DNA of 64,000 nt, from positions 372,001 through 436,000 of the forward strand of contig NZ_VIRV01000001.1 of the NCBI RefSeq assembly GCF_019754295.1, in the 5' to 3' direction. Both the position numbers and the translations under genes were made by a program. The notes below the pieces were generated by a model that did no database searches, was not told the origin of the DNA, and saw only the letters and a program-made list of their open reading frames with translations. Shown one piece after another: positions 52,239 through 61,243 of this stretch. Source of the DNA: Sellimonas caecigallum (GTDB lineage Bacteria > Bacillota > Clostridia > Lachnospirales > Lachnospiraceae). How positions within the stretch are numbered: position 1 is the stretch's first letter; every line of letters starts with the position of its first letter.

Positions 52239-52988
52239 TTAAACCAGCTTCAGCATATCCATTGATTTGAAGTGGTGGCCCACATACACATCCATATAGC
52301 GGCGGGATACCTGGCTTAGCTGGGAGAGCACTTCGCCGCTCACGGTAAACGTATACAGTTTTTCAACCGGAGTTGCCACAATAAACTGCAGGGCATATAC
52401 TGTCGACTTCTGGATGGGTATCGCATCCTCCGCCTTTCCCTGACATCCTCCGCACAGAAGTCCTCCCTTTCTTGCGCTGAACCAGAAAATATCCTCTGTT
52501 TTTCCACATCCGCTGCACTCAAACACTCTCGGTGCTTCTCCTCCGAGACTGATGATCTTCAGCTCGAATATGTAGCGGATGAGCTGCAGCGGAATACTCC
52601 GTTTCACAACGATTCGCATCGTCTGGTATAAGAGTTTTAGAATCTCTGTCTCATCGTTATTTTCCCTTGTGCAGTAATCCGCAAACTCCAGAAAATAAAA
52701 TCCATAATATGCCGCCTCAATATCCGTGAGGAGCTCTCCAAAATAATTCTGGATATCTGTCTGCTTCAGTGTGTAGGAGGATCTCCCCTCATACAAGGAA
52801 AATGTACCGAACACAAAAGGATTGGTTGTTCCCATCAACATACTGCCCGGTTTTCTTGCTCCCCTGGCAAATGCAGAAATCTTTCCCCGTTCCCTGGACA
52901 GAATCACAATCCTTTTATCGTATTCCCCGATCGGTATGGCTGACAGGATCATCCCTGTCACGGTAATCGTCTGATTCACCTTTTTCAT
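52239..52988 (-). CDS. recO: DNA repair protein RecO
   Basis: 249 residues. RecO works with RecF and RecR to load RecA at gaps and anneals single strands. The N-terminal OB fold (about 1-80, with TGMILSAIPIGEYDKRIVIL) and a C-terminal zinc ribbon (CSGCGKTE and CGGCQGK, about 155-190) are both present. The ATG at 52988 lies within the upstream small gene, a 74-base overlap. It ends the relQ-M16-era operon. The neighbouring era gene is a common partner of recO in Firmicutes. Confidence 0.95.
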   Translation of the reverse strand: MKKVNQTITVTGMILSAIPIGEYDKRIVILSRERGKISAFARGARKPGSMLMGTTNPFVFGTFSLYEGRSSYTLKQTDIQNYFGELLTDIEAAYYGFYFLEFADYCTRENNDETEILKLLYQTMRIVVKRSIPLQLIRYIFELKIISLGGEAPRVFECSGCGKTEDIFWFSARKGGLLCGGCQGKAEDAIPIQKSTVYALQFIVATPVEKLYTFTVSGEVLSQLSQVSRRYMDVYVGHHFKSMDMLKLV

Positions 52989-53103
52989 CCTTCCTGCTGC
53001 GATACCGACTGTCTTCCAGGATCTCTCCTTTCATCCGTCTATAAGTCAGATAATCTTCCACCTTCCCGGTTTCTTCGAACCGTGCCCAGTATGTTTCTTT
53101 CAT
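52915..53103 (-). CDS. YqzL-like small protein between era and recO
   Basis: 62 residues. N-terminal YWARFEETGKVEDYLTYRRM resembles the short YqzL proteins encoded between era and recO in Bacillus (aromatic, then F-x-x-TG-x-V-x-x-YL). AGAGGTGAT sits at ideal spacing before ATG 53103, so translation is likely. The C-terminal half is charged and overlaps the recO start, perhaps coupling the two. The function of YqzL is unknown. Conservation of position, not just sequence, is the main support. Confidence 0.75.
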   Translation of the reverse strand: MKETYWARFEETGKVEDYLTYRRMKGEILEDSRYRSRKDEKGESDDYRDRDDPVSHTDRGIR

Positions 53104-53156
53104 CGTATCACCTCTTCATCCGTATATGGATGTAGGGTTTCCGATTCTCTCTGTCC

Positions 53157-54071
53157 TTATTCTTCTTCCCGGTATCCAAAATTTCTCATCAAAAACTCGC
53201 TGTCACGCCAGTCTTTTTTTACTTTGACCCATAACTTTAAGTTTGCTTTGCAGTCCAAAAGTCTCTCGATCTCATACCGTGCAGTACTGCCGATTTTTTT
53301 CAGCATACTGCCCTGTTTCCCGATGATGATCCCCTTGTGGGAATCCCTCTCACAGATGATCGTCGCATCGATGTCCGCTATCGTTCCTTTTGGGCTTTGT
53401 CTGAATTTCATCCGGTCAATCACAACCGCGATTCCATGCGGAATCTCTTCATTCAGGCTGTGAAGTGCTTTCTCACGGATCAGCTCCGCCACAATCTGCC
53501 GTTCCGGCTGGTCTGTGACCGTATCCTCATCGTAAAACTGTGGTCCGTACGGAAGGTACTGCATGATGACTTTTACCAGTTCATCCGTATTTTCTCCGCT
53601 CCTTGCACACACCGGGACAATCTCTGCAAAGTCGTAGACATCCTTGTACGCGGCGATACACGGAAGCAGATCCTCTCTTTTGACTTTATCCACCTTATTG
53701 ATGACAAGTACAACCGGGGTATGGACTTTTTTCAGCTGTTTGGCGATGTGCTGTTCTCCCGCCCCGATAAAGGTCGTAGGCTCCACAAGCCAAAGCACGA
53801 CGTCTACCTCATTGAGGGTCCTTTCCGCAATATTGACCATGTATTCCCCCAGTTTATTTTTTGCCTTGTGGATACCCGGTGTATCCACAAAAACAATCTG
53901 CCCCTCATCCGTCGTAAGAACGGTCTGTATGCGGTTCCTCGTCGTCTGAGGCTTGTTGGATGTGATGGCGATCTTCTGTCCGATCAGCCGGTTCATCAGC
54001 GTGGATTTCCCGACATTCGGCCTTCCGATCAATGTTACAAAACCTGATTTATATTGTCTTTCGTCCGTCAA
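53157..54071 (-). CDS. era: GTPase Era
   Basis: 304 residues with a TTG start at 54071 (AAGGAG 8 bases upstream). Ribosome assembly GTPase acting at the 3' end of 16S rRNA. G1 is GRPNVGKST, G3 DTPGI and G4 NKVD, and the C-terminal KH domain contains IIIGKQGSMLKKIG. The start is unusual but placed at the family N-terminus, and no ATG fits upstream. Translational down-tuning by TTG is possible. It sits between the M16 protease and the YqzL-like gene. Confidence 0.96.
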   Translation of the reverse strand: MTDERQYKSGFVTLIGRPNVGKSTLMNRLIGQKIAITSNKPQTTRNRIQTVLTTDEGQIVFVDTPGIHKAKNKLGEYMVNIAERTLNEVDVVLWLVEPTTFIGAGEQHIAKQLKKVHTPVVLVINKVDKVKREDLLPCIAAYKDVYDFAEIVPVCARSGENTDELVKVIMQYLPYGPQFYDEDTVTDQPERQIVAELIREKALHSLNEEIPHGIAVVIDRMKFRQSPKGTIADIDATIICERDSHKGIIIGKQGSMLKKIGSTARYEIERLLDCKANLKLWVKVKKDWRDSEFLMRNFGYREEE

Positions 54072-54090
54072 CGTCTCTTCTCCTTTATTG

Positions 54091-57015
54091 TTAGAACAAT
54101 GCTTTCACTTCTTTAAATACAGCCTGTTCTTTTTCTACTTTCTCTTCGTTTCCAATGACGCAGATCTGCTCTGCATCGATCACTTTCTCCACAATATCTG
54201 CCAGCGCACGGATATCTTCCTGTGTTGCATGCAGCACCTGAAGACGTTCTTCTTTGATCGTCTGGGCAGATACTCTGTTCATATACAGATTCATGGAACG
54301 GTCTCCTTTTATGGCTGGTGTCATCGGCTGGTCCATATTGCTGATGGTTCCTATGATGAATTTTGTCATATCTCGGTCGCTTACTGAGAAATTCCGAAGG
54401 TATTCCGTCACTCCTCTATAGATATCCAGCGTATTTTTCAGATGAGGATCCCGGTAGGACACAAAGTATCCTTCTCCCAGCCGGTTGAAACTACTCATAC
54501 AGCCGTACGCGCCGCCTTTAACACGGATATTCTGCCAGAGATATTCATACCCCATGATCACTTTCAGAATCTGGAGCGCCCCCGTATACTGCTGTCCTGC
54601 TTCGATAAAATTGCCCGCCATTGCAGCATACTGTACTTTGGAAGATGTCATAAACCCTTCGTTTTTCTTCTCACAAACAAGGGTAAATCCACCCTTTTCC
54701 ACCTCATCCGTGCAGAGTGCACCCGCAAACTCCTCCATCTCGCGAAGTACCGGATCAAGGCTTTCCCTGGAAGCTGTGTAGCTTACCATCATATTTTCCC
54801 TGCGGAATATCTTTTTTACAAGATGCGTCAGACAGGCTGTCAGTTTTTCTTTTTCTTTCTCAAAATGATCCGCAATCCTGCTCACAGTCTCGTAGTACTC
54901 GATTCCGTTTGTCATATCTTTGAACCTTGCAAGCGGCGAATTATAGGACATTGCCCGAAGCGCTGCGCTTGTGTGTCCGGCGGAGAGGAATTTCATCTGC
55001 AGTCTGGACTTCAGCATATCCACGATCTCTTTCAAACGTTTTTCATCTGTCAGAACAGAATGCATCAAAATTTCTTTCATCATGGAGCAGGCAAACGGAA
55101 GCCCTTCGTACAGTGATTTTGCCTTTATCTCAAATGTCGGCCGGTATTCTTTTTCTTTTACTTTCGTCACATCCGCATACATCTCAAGAGAAGTCTCAAT
55201 TCCGCCGGTGCGCATATTGATCTCGTTGAAAAGTTCTCCGTACTCATAGTGTTCCGTATCAATGATACCGAGCACCGCCTGAAGAAGCCCTACATAAGGG
55301 ATTTCTTCCTGCGTCAACGTTCTGAGATCAAAGAGAATATCCAGATATCCGATACCGTTTGTCTCGATTTCATGGTAAATAAACGGCACATCCCCTGCTT
55401 TAAGTTCTTCGTTGAAGATCGGAGCGATTTCCTCTGAAATATCGCTTACTTCCAACACCGGAATCTTCTCCAGGATTTCGGCAGGAGTAGGTTCTTCCTG
55501 ATATTCCCTGAGCTCTTTTGTATCTCTCACAAGTTTTGCGAGCTCCTCCTCAGACAAGCTTTCCTTGTATGCTTTCAATTTTTCAGCCAGTTCCTTGTCA
55601 TGTTTTGCAGTCAGCCCTTTTTTCGGACTGATCGTGACGATGGATGCGTGCGGATTGTCGAGCAGATACTCCCGAATGAGTGTTTCGTAATAACCGGTAG
55701 ATATCTGTTTTTTCAAAAATGCAAAGGTATCCAACGCTTCGATGTGGATAAACGGCTTGCTGTCATCGTAAAGCCAGCTGTCGAAAATCTGAAGGCCGTA
55801 CATCAGCCCTTTCGGATAGTTCCCAAAATCCGCTTCATGGTAACGGAATTCATGGTAATTAATCCCTGCTGTCAGGGCCTTCTCATCCATGCCTTCCTCT
55901 GCAATCTTCCGAAGCGTATCTTCAATGACACGGACAAACTCTTCTTTCTGCGACAGCTCTGCATTCTTTGCGATCACGGAAAAAATCGGCTGATATATGC
56001 CGTTATCGTAGGAGCCTGTCACATCGTAGCCGATGCCTGCATCCAAAAGTGCCTTTTTAAGAGGTGCTCCCGGGGCGGATAAAAGTGCATAATCAAGTAC
56101 GGAAAACGCCATATACAACTCTCTGTCAAGGCTTGTTCCCACCACTTTATTGTAAGACAGATACGTATTATTTTCCTCAGACTCTGTATTGGAAATCGAG
56201 TATTCACGGTCCCATTCTACTGTTTTTTCAAATGGCTTCTGCATCCTGATAGCCGAGTCGATCTCTTCTTTTTCAAACTTGCTCAGATACATCTCATCCA
56301 GCCATGCAAGCTTCTCTTCCATATCCATATTTCCGTACAGATAGATATAGCTGTTGGAAGGATGGTAATACTTTTTGTGGAAAGCCAGGAACTGTTCATA
56401 GCTGAGGGACGGGATCTCATCCGGGTCTCCTCCGGACTCGTTTGAGTACGCTGTATCCGGGAAAAGTGAATTCAGCACCATACGGTCCAGAACACCTTCC
56501 GGAGATGAAAATGCACCTTTCATCTCATTGTACACAACTCCATTGTATTTTAGTTCTGCATCTTCACTCTCCAGCTCATAACTCCATCCTTCCTGGCGGA
56601 ATGTTTTGTCGTTCTCATAGATATTCGGATAAAAAACGGCATCCATATATACATGCATCAGATTCTGAAAATCTTTGTCATTGCAGCTTGCCACCGGATA
56701 CACCGTCTTGTCCGGATAGGTCATGGCATTTAAAAATGTATTGAGTGATCCCTTTACCAGCTCAACGAACGGATCCTTAGCCGGAAAATTTCTCGATCCG
56801 CACAACACGGAGTGTTCCAGAATATGTGGAAGTCCTGTGCTGTCCTCCGGCGGTGTCCGGAATCCCACTGTAAATACTTTGTTTTCATCATCATTTTCGA
56901 TAAGTACGAGCCTTGCTCCGCTCTTTTTGTGACGCAAAAGCGTTCCGTCCGACTGAATGCCTTCCAGTCGTTTCTGTTCCAGCACTTCATATGCTTCTAA
57001 TCTTTTTCCGTCCAT
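54091..57015 (-). CDS. M16C insulinase-family metallopeptidase (presequence protease-like)
   Basis: 974 residues, the length of single-chain PreP-type M16C proteases, which degrade peptides in a closed chamber made by two halves. The inverted zinc motif HILEH (about residues 65-69) is intact, with the distal Glu of the family in VVYNEMKGAFSSP about 95 residues later. The second half lacks the motif, as usual. Arg/Tyr substrate-binding residues near the end (NIRVKGGAYG) are present. ATG follows AAGGAG. It is 20 bases from era and 27 from relQ, so it is in the same operon. Confidence 0.94.
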   Translation of the reverse strand: MDGKRLEAYEVLEQKRLEGIQSDGTLLRHKKSGARLVLIENDDENKVFTVGFRTPPEDSTGLPHILEHSVLCGSRNFPAKDPFVELVKGSLNTFLNAMTYPDKTVYPVASCNDKDFQNLMHVYMDAVFYPNIYENDKTFRQEGWSYELESEDAELKYNGVVYNEMKGAFSSPEGVLDRMVLNSLFPDTAYSNESGGDPDEIPSLSYEQFLAFHKKYYHPSNSYIYLYGNMDMEEKLAWLDEMYLSKFEKEEIDSAIRMQKPFEKTVEWDREYSISNTESEENNTYLSYNKVVGTSLDRELYMAFSVLDYALLSAPGAPLKKALLDAGIGYDVTGSYDNGIYQPIFSVIAKNAELSQKEEFVRVIEDTLRKIAEEGMDEKALTAGINYHEFRYHEADFGNYPKGLMYGLQIFDSWLYDDSKPFIHIEALDTFAFLKKQISTGYYETLIREYLLDNPHASIVTISPKKGLTAKHDKELAEKLKAYKESLSEEELAKLVRDTKELREYQEEPTPAEILEKIPVLEVSDISEEIAPIFNEELKAGDVPFIYHEIETNGIGYLDILFDLRTLTQEEIPYVGLLQAVLGIIDTEHYEYGELFNEINMRTGGIETSLEMYADVTKVKEKEYRPTFEIKAKSLYEGLPFACSMMKEILMHSVLTDEKRLKEIVDMLKSRLQMKFLSAGHTSAALRAMSYNSPLARFKDMTNGIEYYETVSRIADHFEKEKEKLTACLTHLVKKIFRRENMMVSYTASRESLDPVLREMEEFAGALCTDEVEKGGFTLVCEKKNEGFMTSSKVQYAAMAGNFIEAGQQYTGALQILKVIMGYEYLWQNIRVKGGAYGCMSSFNRLGEGYFVSYRDPHLKNTLDIYRGVTEYLRNFSVSDRDMTKFIIGTISNMDQPMTPAIKGDRSMNLYMNRVSAQTIKEERLQVLHATQEDIRALADIVEKVIDAEQICVIGNEEKVEKEQAVFKEVKALF

Positions 57016-57042
57016 ACGCTCACTCCTTCTGTCGTTCCTGCG

Positions 57043-57774
57043 CTATACCGCTTTTTTCTTTTCTTTATCATCTAGTATGCCGCTTTTTTGGTCTTCTCTA
57101 TGCACGGAACTTTCCGCTTCACTTTTCTCGATCATATTGCGTATATCCTGCATTTCCTGATCCAGACGTGAGATGACATTGGCACACCGTTTTAGCTTTG
57201 TAATGATCTGTTCTTCATTTTCGATCACTTTTTTATACCGCAGCTTGTGATCCACACTTGCCCAGAAATCCATGGCTATCGTGCGGAACTGCACCTCCAC
57301 TTTCATATATTTCTTGCCGTCTGCCAGAAAGATCGGCACTTCCAGTATCAGGTGGAGACTTCGGTATCCGTTGTCCTTCGGATGCTTGATATAGTCTTTT
57401 GTCCGCAAAAGGCGGATATCATCCTGCTTTGTCAAAAGCTCTGCCAGCTTATAGATATCTTCCTGAAACGCACATACGACCCGGATCCCAGCCACATCAA
57501 ACAGATTCTCTTCGATGCTGGTCAACGTCAGCTCAAATCCTTTGCGCTGCATCTTTTCCAGGATACTCTCCGGAGATTTCAGCCTTGTCTCGATAGATTC
57601 AAAAGGATTGCGGTCATAGTTCAGGGAGAACTCCGCATTCAATACGTTAAGCTTTGTCTCCACTTCCATGATCGCACATTTATATTTGTTCATCAATGCT
57701 GTAAATTCCGCGCTGTTTTCCAATCCACGGCCAAGTTCCAGAGCCAGATCAGAAGTTTTCAAGTTCTCATTCAT
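57043..57774 (-). CDS. relQ: GTP pyrophosphokinase, small alarmone synthetase (RelQ-like)
   Basis: 243 residues from ATG 57774 (GAGGTG upstream; the longer frame lacks a site). RelA/SpoT synthetase domain only, without hydrolase or TGS domains, so a stress-induced (p)ppGpp maker. Visible motifs: GIRVVCAF, KDNGYRSLHL and EVQFRTIAMDFWAS. The C-terminus is a charged coil. It is first in the M16-era-recO operon behind its own promoter. Confidence 0.9.
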   Translation of the reverse strand: MNENLKTSDLALELGRGLENSAEFTALMNKYKCAIMEVETKLNVLNAEFSLNYDRNPFESIETRLKSPESILEKMQRKGFELTLTSIEENLFDVAGIRVVCAFQEDIYKLAELLTKQDDIRLLRTKDYIKHPKDNGYRSLHLILEVPIFLADGKKYMKVEVQFRTIAMDFWASVDHKLRYKKVIENEEQIITKLKRCANVISRLDQEMQDIRNMIEKSEAESSVHREDQKSGILDDKEKKKAV

Positions 57775-57848
57775 TGACTTACACCTCTTTTTCCTCAAAA
57801 CCTTTGTTGGCTTTTTCTAAACACGGGAATGCTGATTCCCCTCTGTAT

Positions 57849-57878
57849 AGTATAACAGAGCCCCCCTGGAATCTCCAA
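57849..57878 (-). promoter_or_regulatory. Promoter of relQ-M16-era-recO operon
   Basis: On the minus strand -35 TTGGAG (57873-57878), 18-base spacer, -10 TATACT (57849-57854), about 75 bases before the relQ ATG. Confidence 0.55.
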
Positions 57879-57919
57879 TGAAAAATCTATAAACAATTCG
57901 CACCATCATTCTGATTTTG

Positions 57920-57928
57920 TGCTATGAT
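57920..57928 (+). promoter_or_regulatory. Possible extended -10 promoter of GDPD gene
   Basis: TGCTATGAT on the plus strand about 80 bases before the GDPD ATG; the -35 is weak. It is the only promoter-like sequence in this gap for the plus strand. Confidence 0.4.
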
Positions 57929-58006
57929 GATAGCAGAGGAATTCATCCGTACACATTGCTTGCAGGATGTTTTGTCATAAGATTTTTTACACTCAGGAGG
58001 AAGGTT

Positions 58007-58834
58007 ATGAATAGAAAAAATTTTTCTGTCTTGACACACGCTGCTGCACTTGGCCTTGCCTATCTCTTTTCCATTACACCGCGGCTCATTGGGCGGGCAA
58101 AGAGAATGCCGGGACTTTATTTTGCGCACCGGGGGCTCCACAATATTGAGAATGGGATCCCTGAGAATACGCTGGCAGCATTCCAGGCTGCGGCGGACCA
58201 TGGTTATGGGATCGAAATGGATGTCCAGCTTACGAAAGATGGTCAGGTTGTCGTAGCCCATGACTTCGACTTAAAGAGGATCTGCGGCATCGAAAAAGAT
58301 GTGGATGAATGCACATACGAGGAGCTGTGCCGCTTTCCCGTCCTTGGGACCGACCAAAGAATCCCTCTGTTGAAAGATGTTCTGAAAATTGTGGACGGGA
58401 AAGTACCGCTGATCGTGGAAATCAAGTATAAAAAGATTGGGAGCGCTGTCTGCAGGAAAACCGCACAGATTCTGGACACGTACCCGGGAACTTACTGTAT
58501 CGAATCATTCCACCCTCTGGCACTTTTGTGGTACCGGAAATTCCGTCCGGACATCTGTCGTGGACAGCTGGCGATGAATTTTCATAGGGATGACGGGAAA
58601 TTCCATCCTGTGTACTATTTTCCACGCCATCTGCTCCTGAATTTCCTTACCAAGCCGGATTTCATCGCCTACGATCACCACGCAAAAGCTGCGATTTCCC
58701 TGACCTTGTGCCGGGTGCTCTTTGGGATTCCGTGTTTTGCCTGGACTGTAAAATCCGTCCGGGAACTGTACGCCTGCGAGCGAACCTTTGACTATTTTAT
58801 TTTTGAAGGATTTCTCCCTGAAAGAGACAAGTGA
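58007..58834 (+). CDS. Glycerophosphodiester phosphodiesterase family protein, membrane-anchored
   Basis: 275 residues from ATG 58007, directly after AGGAGGAAGG; the upstream frame from 57917 has no site. N-terminal hydrophobic stretch (about 10-25) may anchor it. The GDPD barrel shows the catalytic His-Arg in FAHRGLHNIENG, the Glu/Asp metal pair in PENTLAAFQ and GYGIEMDVQLTKDGQVVVAHD, and later IVEIKYK. Family members release glycerol-3-phosphate from glycerophosphodiesters. Substrate is not known; it may also act on CDP-glycerol-derived polymer. Confidence 0.88.
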   Translation: MNRKNFSVLTHAAALGLAYLFSITPRLIGRAKRMPGLYFAHRGLHNIENGIPENTLAAFQAAADHGYGIEMDVQLTKDGQVVVAHDFDLKRICGIEKDVDECTYEELCRFPVLGTDQRIPLLKDVLKIVDGKVPLIVEIKYKKIGSAVCRKTAQILDTYPGTYCIESFHPLALLWYRKFRPDICRGQLAMNFHRDDGKFHPVYYFPRHLLLNFLTKPDFIAYDHHAKAAISLTLCRVLFGIPCFAWTVKSVRELYACERTFDYFIFEGFLPERDK

Positions 58835-58844
58835 CAGATAAAGC

Positions 58845-58886
58845 AAAAAGGAAGGGCACATCCGCCTGGATGCACCCTTCTTTTTG
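58845..58886. terminator. Bidirectional terminator between GDPD and aldehyde dehydrogenase genes
   Basis: A symmetrical hairpin, GAAGGG/CCCTTC closed by a second CATCC/GGATG stem and 4-base loop, with CAAAAAG before and CTTTTTG after. It serves both the plus-strand GDPD gene and the minus-strand catabolic operon. Confidence 0.8.
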
Positions 58887-58888
58887 TT

Positions 58889-60295
58889 TTATCTGTCATA
58901 GATTGTTTTCACTTCCAGGAATTCTTCATAGCCTTCTACGCCGCCTTCCCTTCCGAGACCAGACTGTTTATATCCTCCAAACGGGGATGCCACGTCCCAC
59001 TGTCCGGCGTTGACATAGACCGTTCCGGTCTTCATCTGGCGGGCTACCTTGTTTGCCTCTTCCTCTGTTCCAAACACCGCTCCTGCAAGCCCGTATATGC
59101 TGTCGTTGGCGATTTCCACCGCCTCTTCCACCGTCCGGTACGGCAATACCACAAGTACCGGTCCAAAGATTTCCTCCTGGGCAATCCGCATATCTCGCTT
59201 CACGTCGCTGAATACGACCGGTTCCACATAATAACTGCCATTGTCTTCCGGGATTGTTCCGGCAATCATCCGTGCCCCCTCTTCAAGGCCAAGTTCAATA
59301 TATTTTCTTACCCTGTCAAACTGTTTTCTTGAGGAAAGAGGTCCCTGTGACACCGTCCAGTCGTCAGACGGTCCGTATGTGTAATCCTTCAGCTCGTTCA
59401 AAATGATTGCTTCCGCCCTGGAAAGCTCATCTTCCGGCACAAGAAGCCTGGTAAGCGCATTGCACGTCTGCCCTGCATTTGGGACAACGGTGTCGAGAAC
59501 CGTCCGAATACCGCCCTCCCAGTCTCCGCCTTTCAGAAGGATGGCTGCAGATTTTCCTCCCAGTTCCAGCGCCAGCTTTTTGATGTTCACGAGAGCCTTT
59601 CTCGCCACTTCTCTTCCGGCATCTGTGGATCCGGTAAAGGAGATCATATCCACATCTTTATGGGAAGCCAGCGCATTCCCGACTTCTCCTCCGCGCCCGG
59701 TCACAAGATTGAACACCCCATGCGGATATCCCGCTTTCTCAATCTCTTCCGTCAGAATGTAAGCCGTAAGAGGAGTGAACTGGCTTGGTTTCAGCACAAC
59801 GCAGTTTCCTGCCAGAAGTGCCGGCACCACTTTCTTTTCAATCTGTTCCAGAGGGAAATTCCACGGTGTAAGTCCTCCCACTACCCCTACTGGTTCTCTT
59901 CTCACAACTGATGTCTGCCTTCTCTGCTCATATGTAAATTCTGAGGCCACTTTCACATAATGGGACGCCTCCAAAAGGAAAGGATCTGTGTGTACTTCCG
60001 CCGAAACTTTGTACGGAGAGCCCAGCTCTTTTGTGATGGTTTCGATCAGTTCCTGCCTGCGGCTTTTCAGCCCTTCCACAACCTTTCCCATCAGATCCAG
60101 CCTTGTCTCAAGAGGCGTATACTGCCATGTTTCAAACGCCTTGCGGGCTGCCTCTACCGCCCGATCCACATCTTTTTCGTTTCCTCTTGGCACTTTCGCG
60201 ATGATCTCATGGGTAGCAGGATTTTCAATCTCAATATACGCGTCGCTTTGGGAGTCTACCCATTCCCCGTCAATAAATAATTTGCGGATTTCCAT
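58889..60295 (-). CDS. NAD(P)-dependent aldehyde dehydrogenase (candidate 2-oxoglutarate semialdehyde dehydrogenase)
   Basis: 468 residues. ALDH superfamily: TPWNFPLEQ, the conserved Glu244 in LELGGKSA, catalytic Cys278 in NAGQTCNALTRL and the EEIFGPVL segment are all intact. Last gene of the catabolic operon. Oxidising the semialdehyde that leaves the DapA-family step to 2-oxoglutarate would complete 4-hydroxyproline breakdown, as by LhpG/HypH elsewhere. Sequence alone cannot distinguish this from other ALDH substrates such as succinic semialdehyde or glycolaldehyde-type aldehydes, so the name rests on gene context. The ATG has GGAG 9 bases upstream and lies 24 bases after the DapA-like gene stop. 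Confidence 0.9.
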   Translation of the reverse strand: MEIRKLFIDGEWVDSQSDAYIEIENPATHEIIAKVPRGNEKDVDRAVEAARKAFETWQYTPLETRLDLMGKVVEGLKSRRQELIETITKELGSPYKVSAEVHTDPFLLEASHYVKVASEFTYEQRRQTSVVRREPVGVVGGLTPWNFPLEQIEKKVVPALLAGNCVVLKPSQFTPLTAYILTEEIEKAGYPHGVFNLVTGRGGEVGNALASHKDVDMISFTGSTDAGREVARKALVNIKKLALELGGKSAAILLKGGDWEGGIRTVLDTVVPNAGQTCNALTRLLVPEDELSRAEAIILNELKDYTYGPSDDWTVSQGPLSSRKQFDRVRKYIELGLEEGARMIAGTIPEDNGSYYVEPVVFSDVKRDMRIAQEEIFGPVLVVLPYRTVEEAVEIANDSIYGLAGAVFGTEEEANKVARQMKTGTVYVNAGQWDVASPFGGYKQSGLGREGGVEGYEEFLEVKTIYDR

Positions 60296-60318
60296 ATCTG
60301 TTTTCTCCTTTCCTGCAT

Positions 60319-61209
60319 TTATCTGAGTTTTTCAAACTGCATTGCTCTTTCCACATAGGACTTCTCTTCCCCGGTAAGTTCCATCCTTGGCCTTCTCACA
60401 AAACCACCGTTCAGTCCCTTTTTACCAAGCCCATATTTCAAAGCCTGTACCGGTTTCGGGAAAGACTCAAGGACGTTGAGAGCAGGGAGGATCTCCTTGT
60501 AAATCTGCATCCCTTTTTCCAGGTCTTTTTCCAGGCATACCGACCGATACAGTTCCACACATTGCCTTGGCGCAACGTTTGCCAGCATGGAGATCCATCC
60601 GCATGCGCCGTCCGCAAAGCTTTCATACGCCAGATTGTCGCATCCGCAGAAGACGGACACTTCTTTCGGCGCATCCAGGAGTACTTCCGTCAGTTTCTGC
60701 ATCGTCCCGCTGGATTCTTTTACGATGGCTGTGTAAGGAAGGGCCAGGATTTTTCTGAACGCTTCCTGCCCGATCTCGATCCCGGCAGATCCCGGGTTAT
60801 TGTATGCCACGATCGGGAACTCGGTCTGTTCTTCTATATAACGGTAATGTTCCACAATCTCATCCTGGGCAGGGTGGCAGTAGAAAGAAGGGAGCACCAT
60901 GGCCGCGTGGGCTCCGCATGCCTTGATATTTTTTACAAGTTTTACAACATCCTCCGGCCTTTCTCTGGATGCTCCCACGATCACACTTGTGCGATCCTTG
61001 ATATAAGGAACAATCTCTTTTACATACTCCATGTGTTCTTCATCCGAAATGCTCTGATACTCTCCGGTGGCTCCGAGAATACAGACGCCCTGGACTCCGT
61101 TTTCGATCAGCCAATCCAGATTTTTTTTGGCTGACTCATAATCAAAGGTACCGTCTTTCTGGAATGGTGTGACGGCAACTGCGTATACTCCGCAAAATAA
61201 TGGATTCAT
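60319..61209 (-). CDS. DapA-family lyase/deaminase (candidate 1-pyrroline-4-hydroxy-2-carboxylate deaminase)
   Basis: 296 residues, TIM barrel of the DHDPS/NAL superfamily. Schiff-base Lys164 in VKESSG and the Tyr136 in VAYNNPG are present, with GATGE (46-50) at the carboxylate-binding loop. No lysine-biosynthesis gene is nearby. In the oxidative hydroxyproline pathway a member of this family (LhpC/HypD of Pseudomonas and rhizobia) deaminates and dehydrates the cyclic imine to 2-oxoglutarate semialdehyde. Its position between the dehydrogenase subunits and the ALDH supports that. Alternatives: KDG aldolase-like, N-acetylneuraminate lyase-like. AGGAGGT precedes ATG 61209. Confidence 0.88.
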   Translation of the reverse strand: MNPLFCGVYAVAVTPFQKDGTFDYESAKKNLDWLIENGVQGVCILGATGEYQSISDEEHMEYVKEIVPYIKDRTSVIVGASRERPEDVVKLVKNIKACGAHAAMVLPSFYCHPAQDEIVEHYRYIEEQTEFPIVAYNNPGSAGIEIGQEAFRKILALPYTAIVKESSGTMQKLTEVLLDAPKEVSVFCGCDNLAYESFADGACGWISMLANVAPRQCVELYRSVCLEKDLEKGMQIYKEILPALNVLESFPKPVQALKYGLGKKGLNGGFVRRPRMELTGEEKSYVERAMQFEKLR

Positions 61210-61243
61210 ATCTTACCTCCTGATATACGAAATGGACTGTTTT

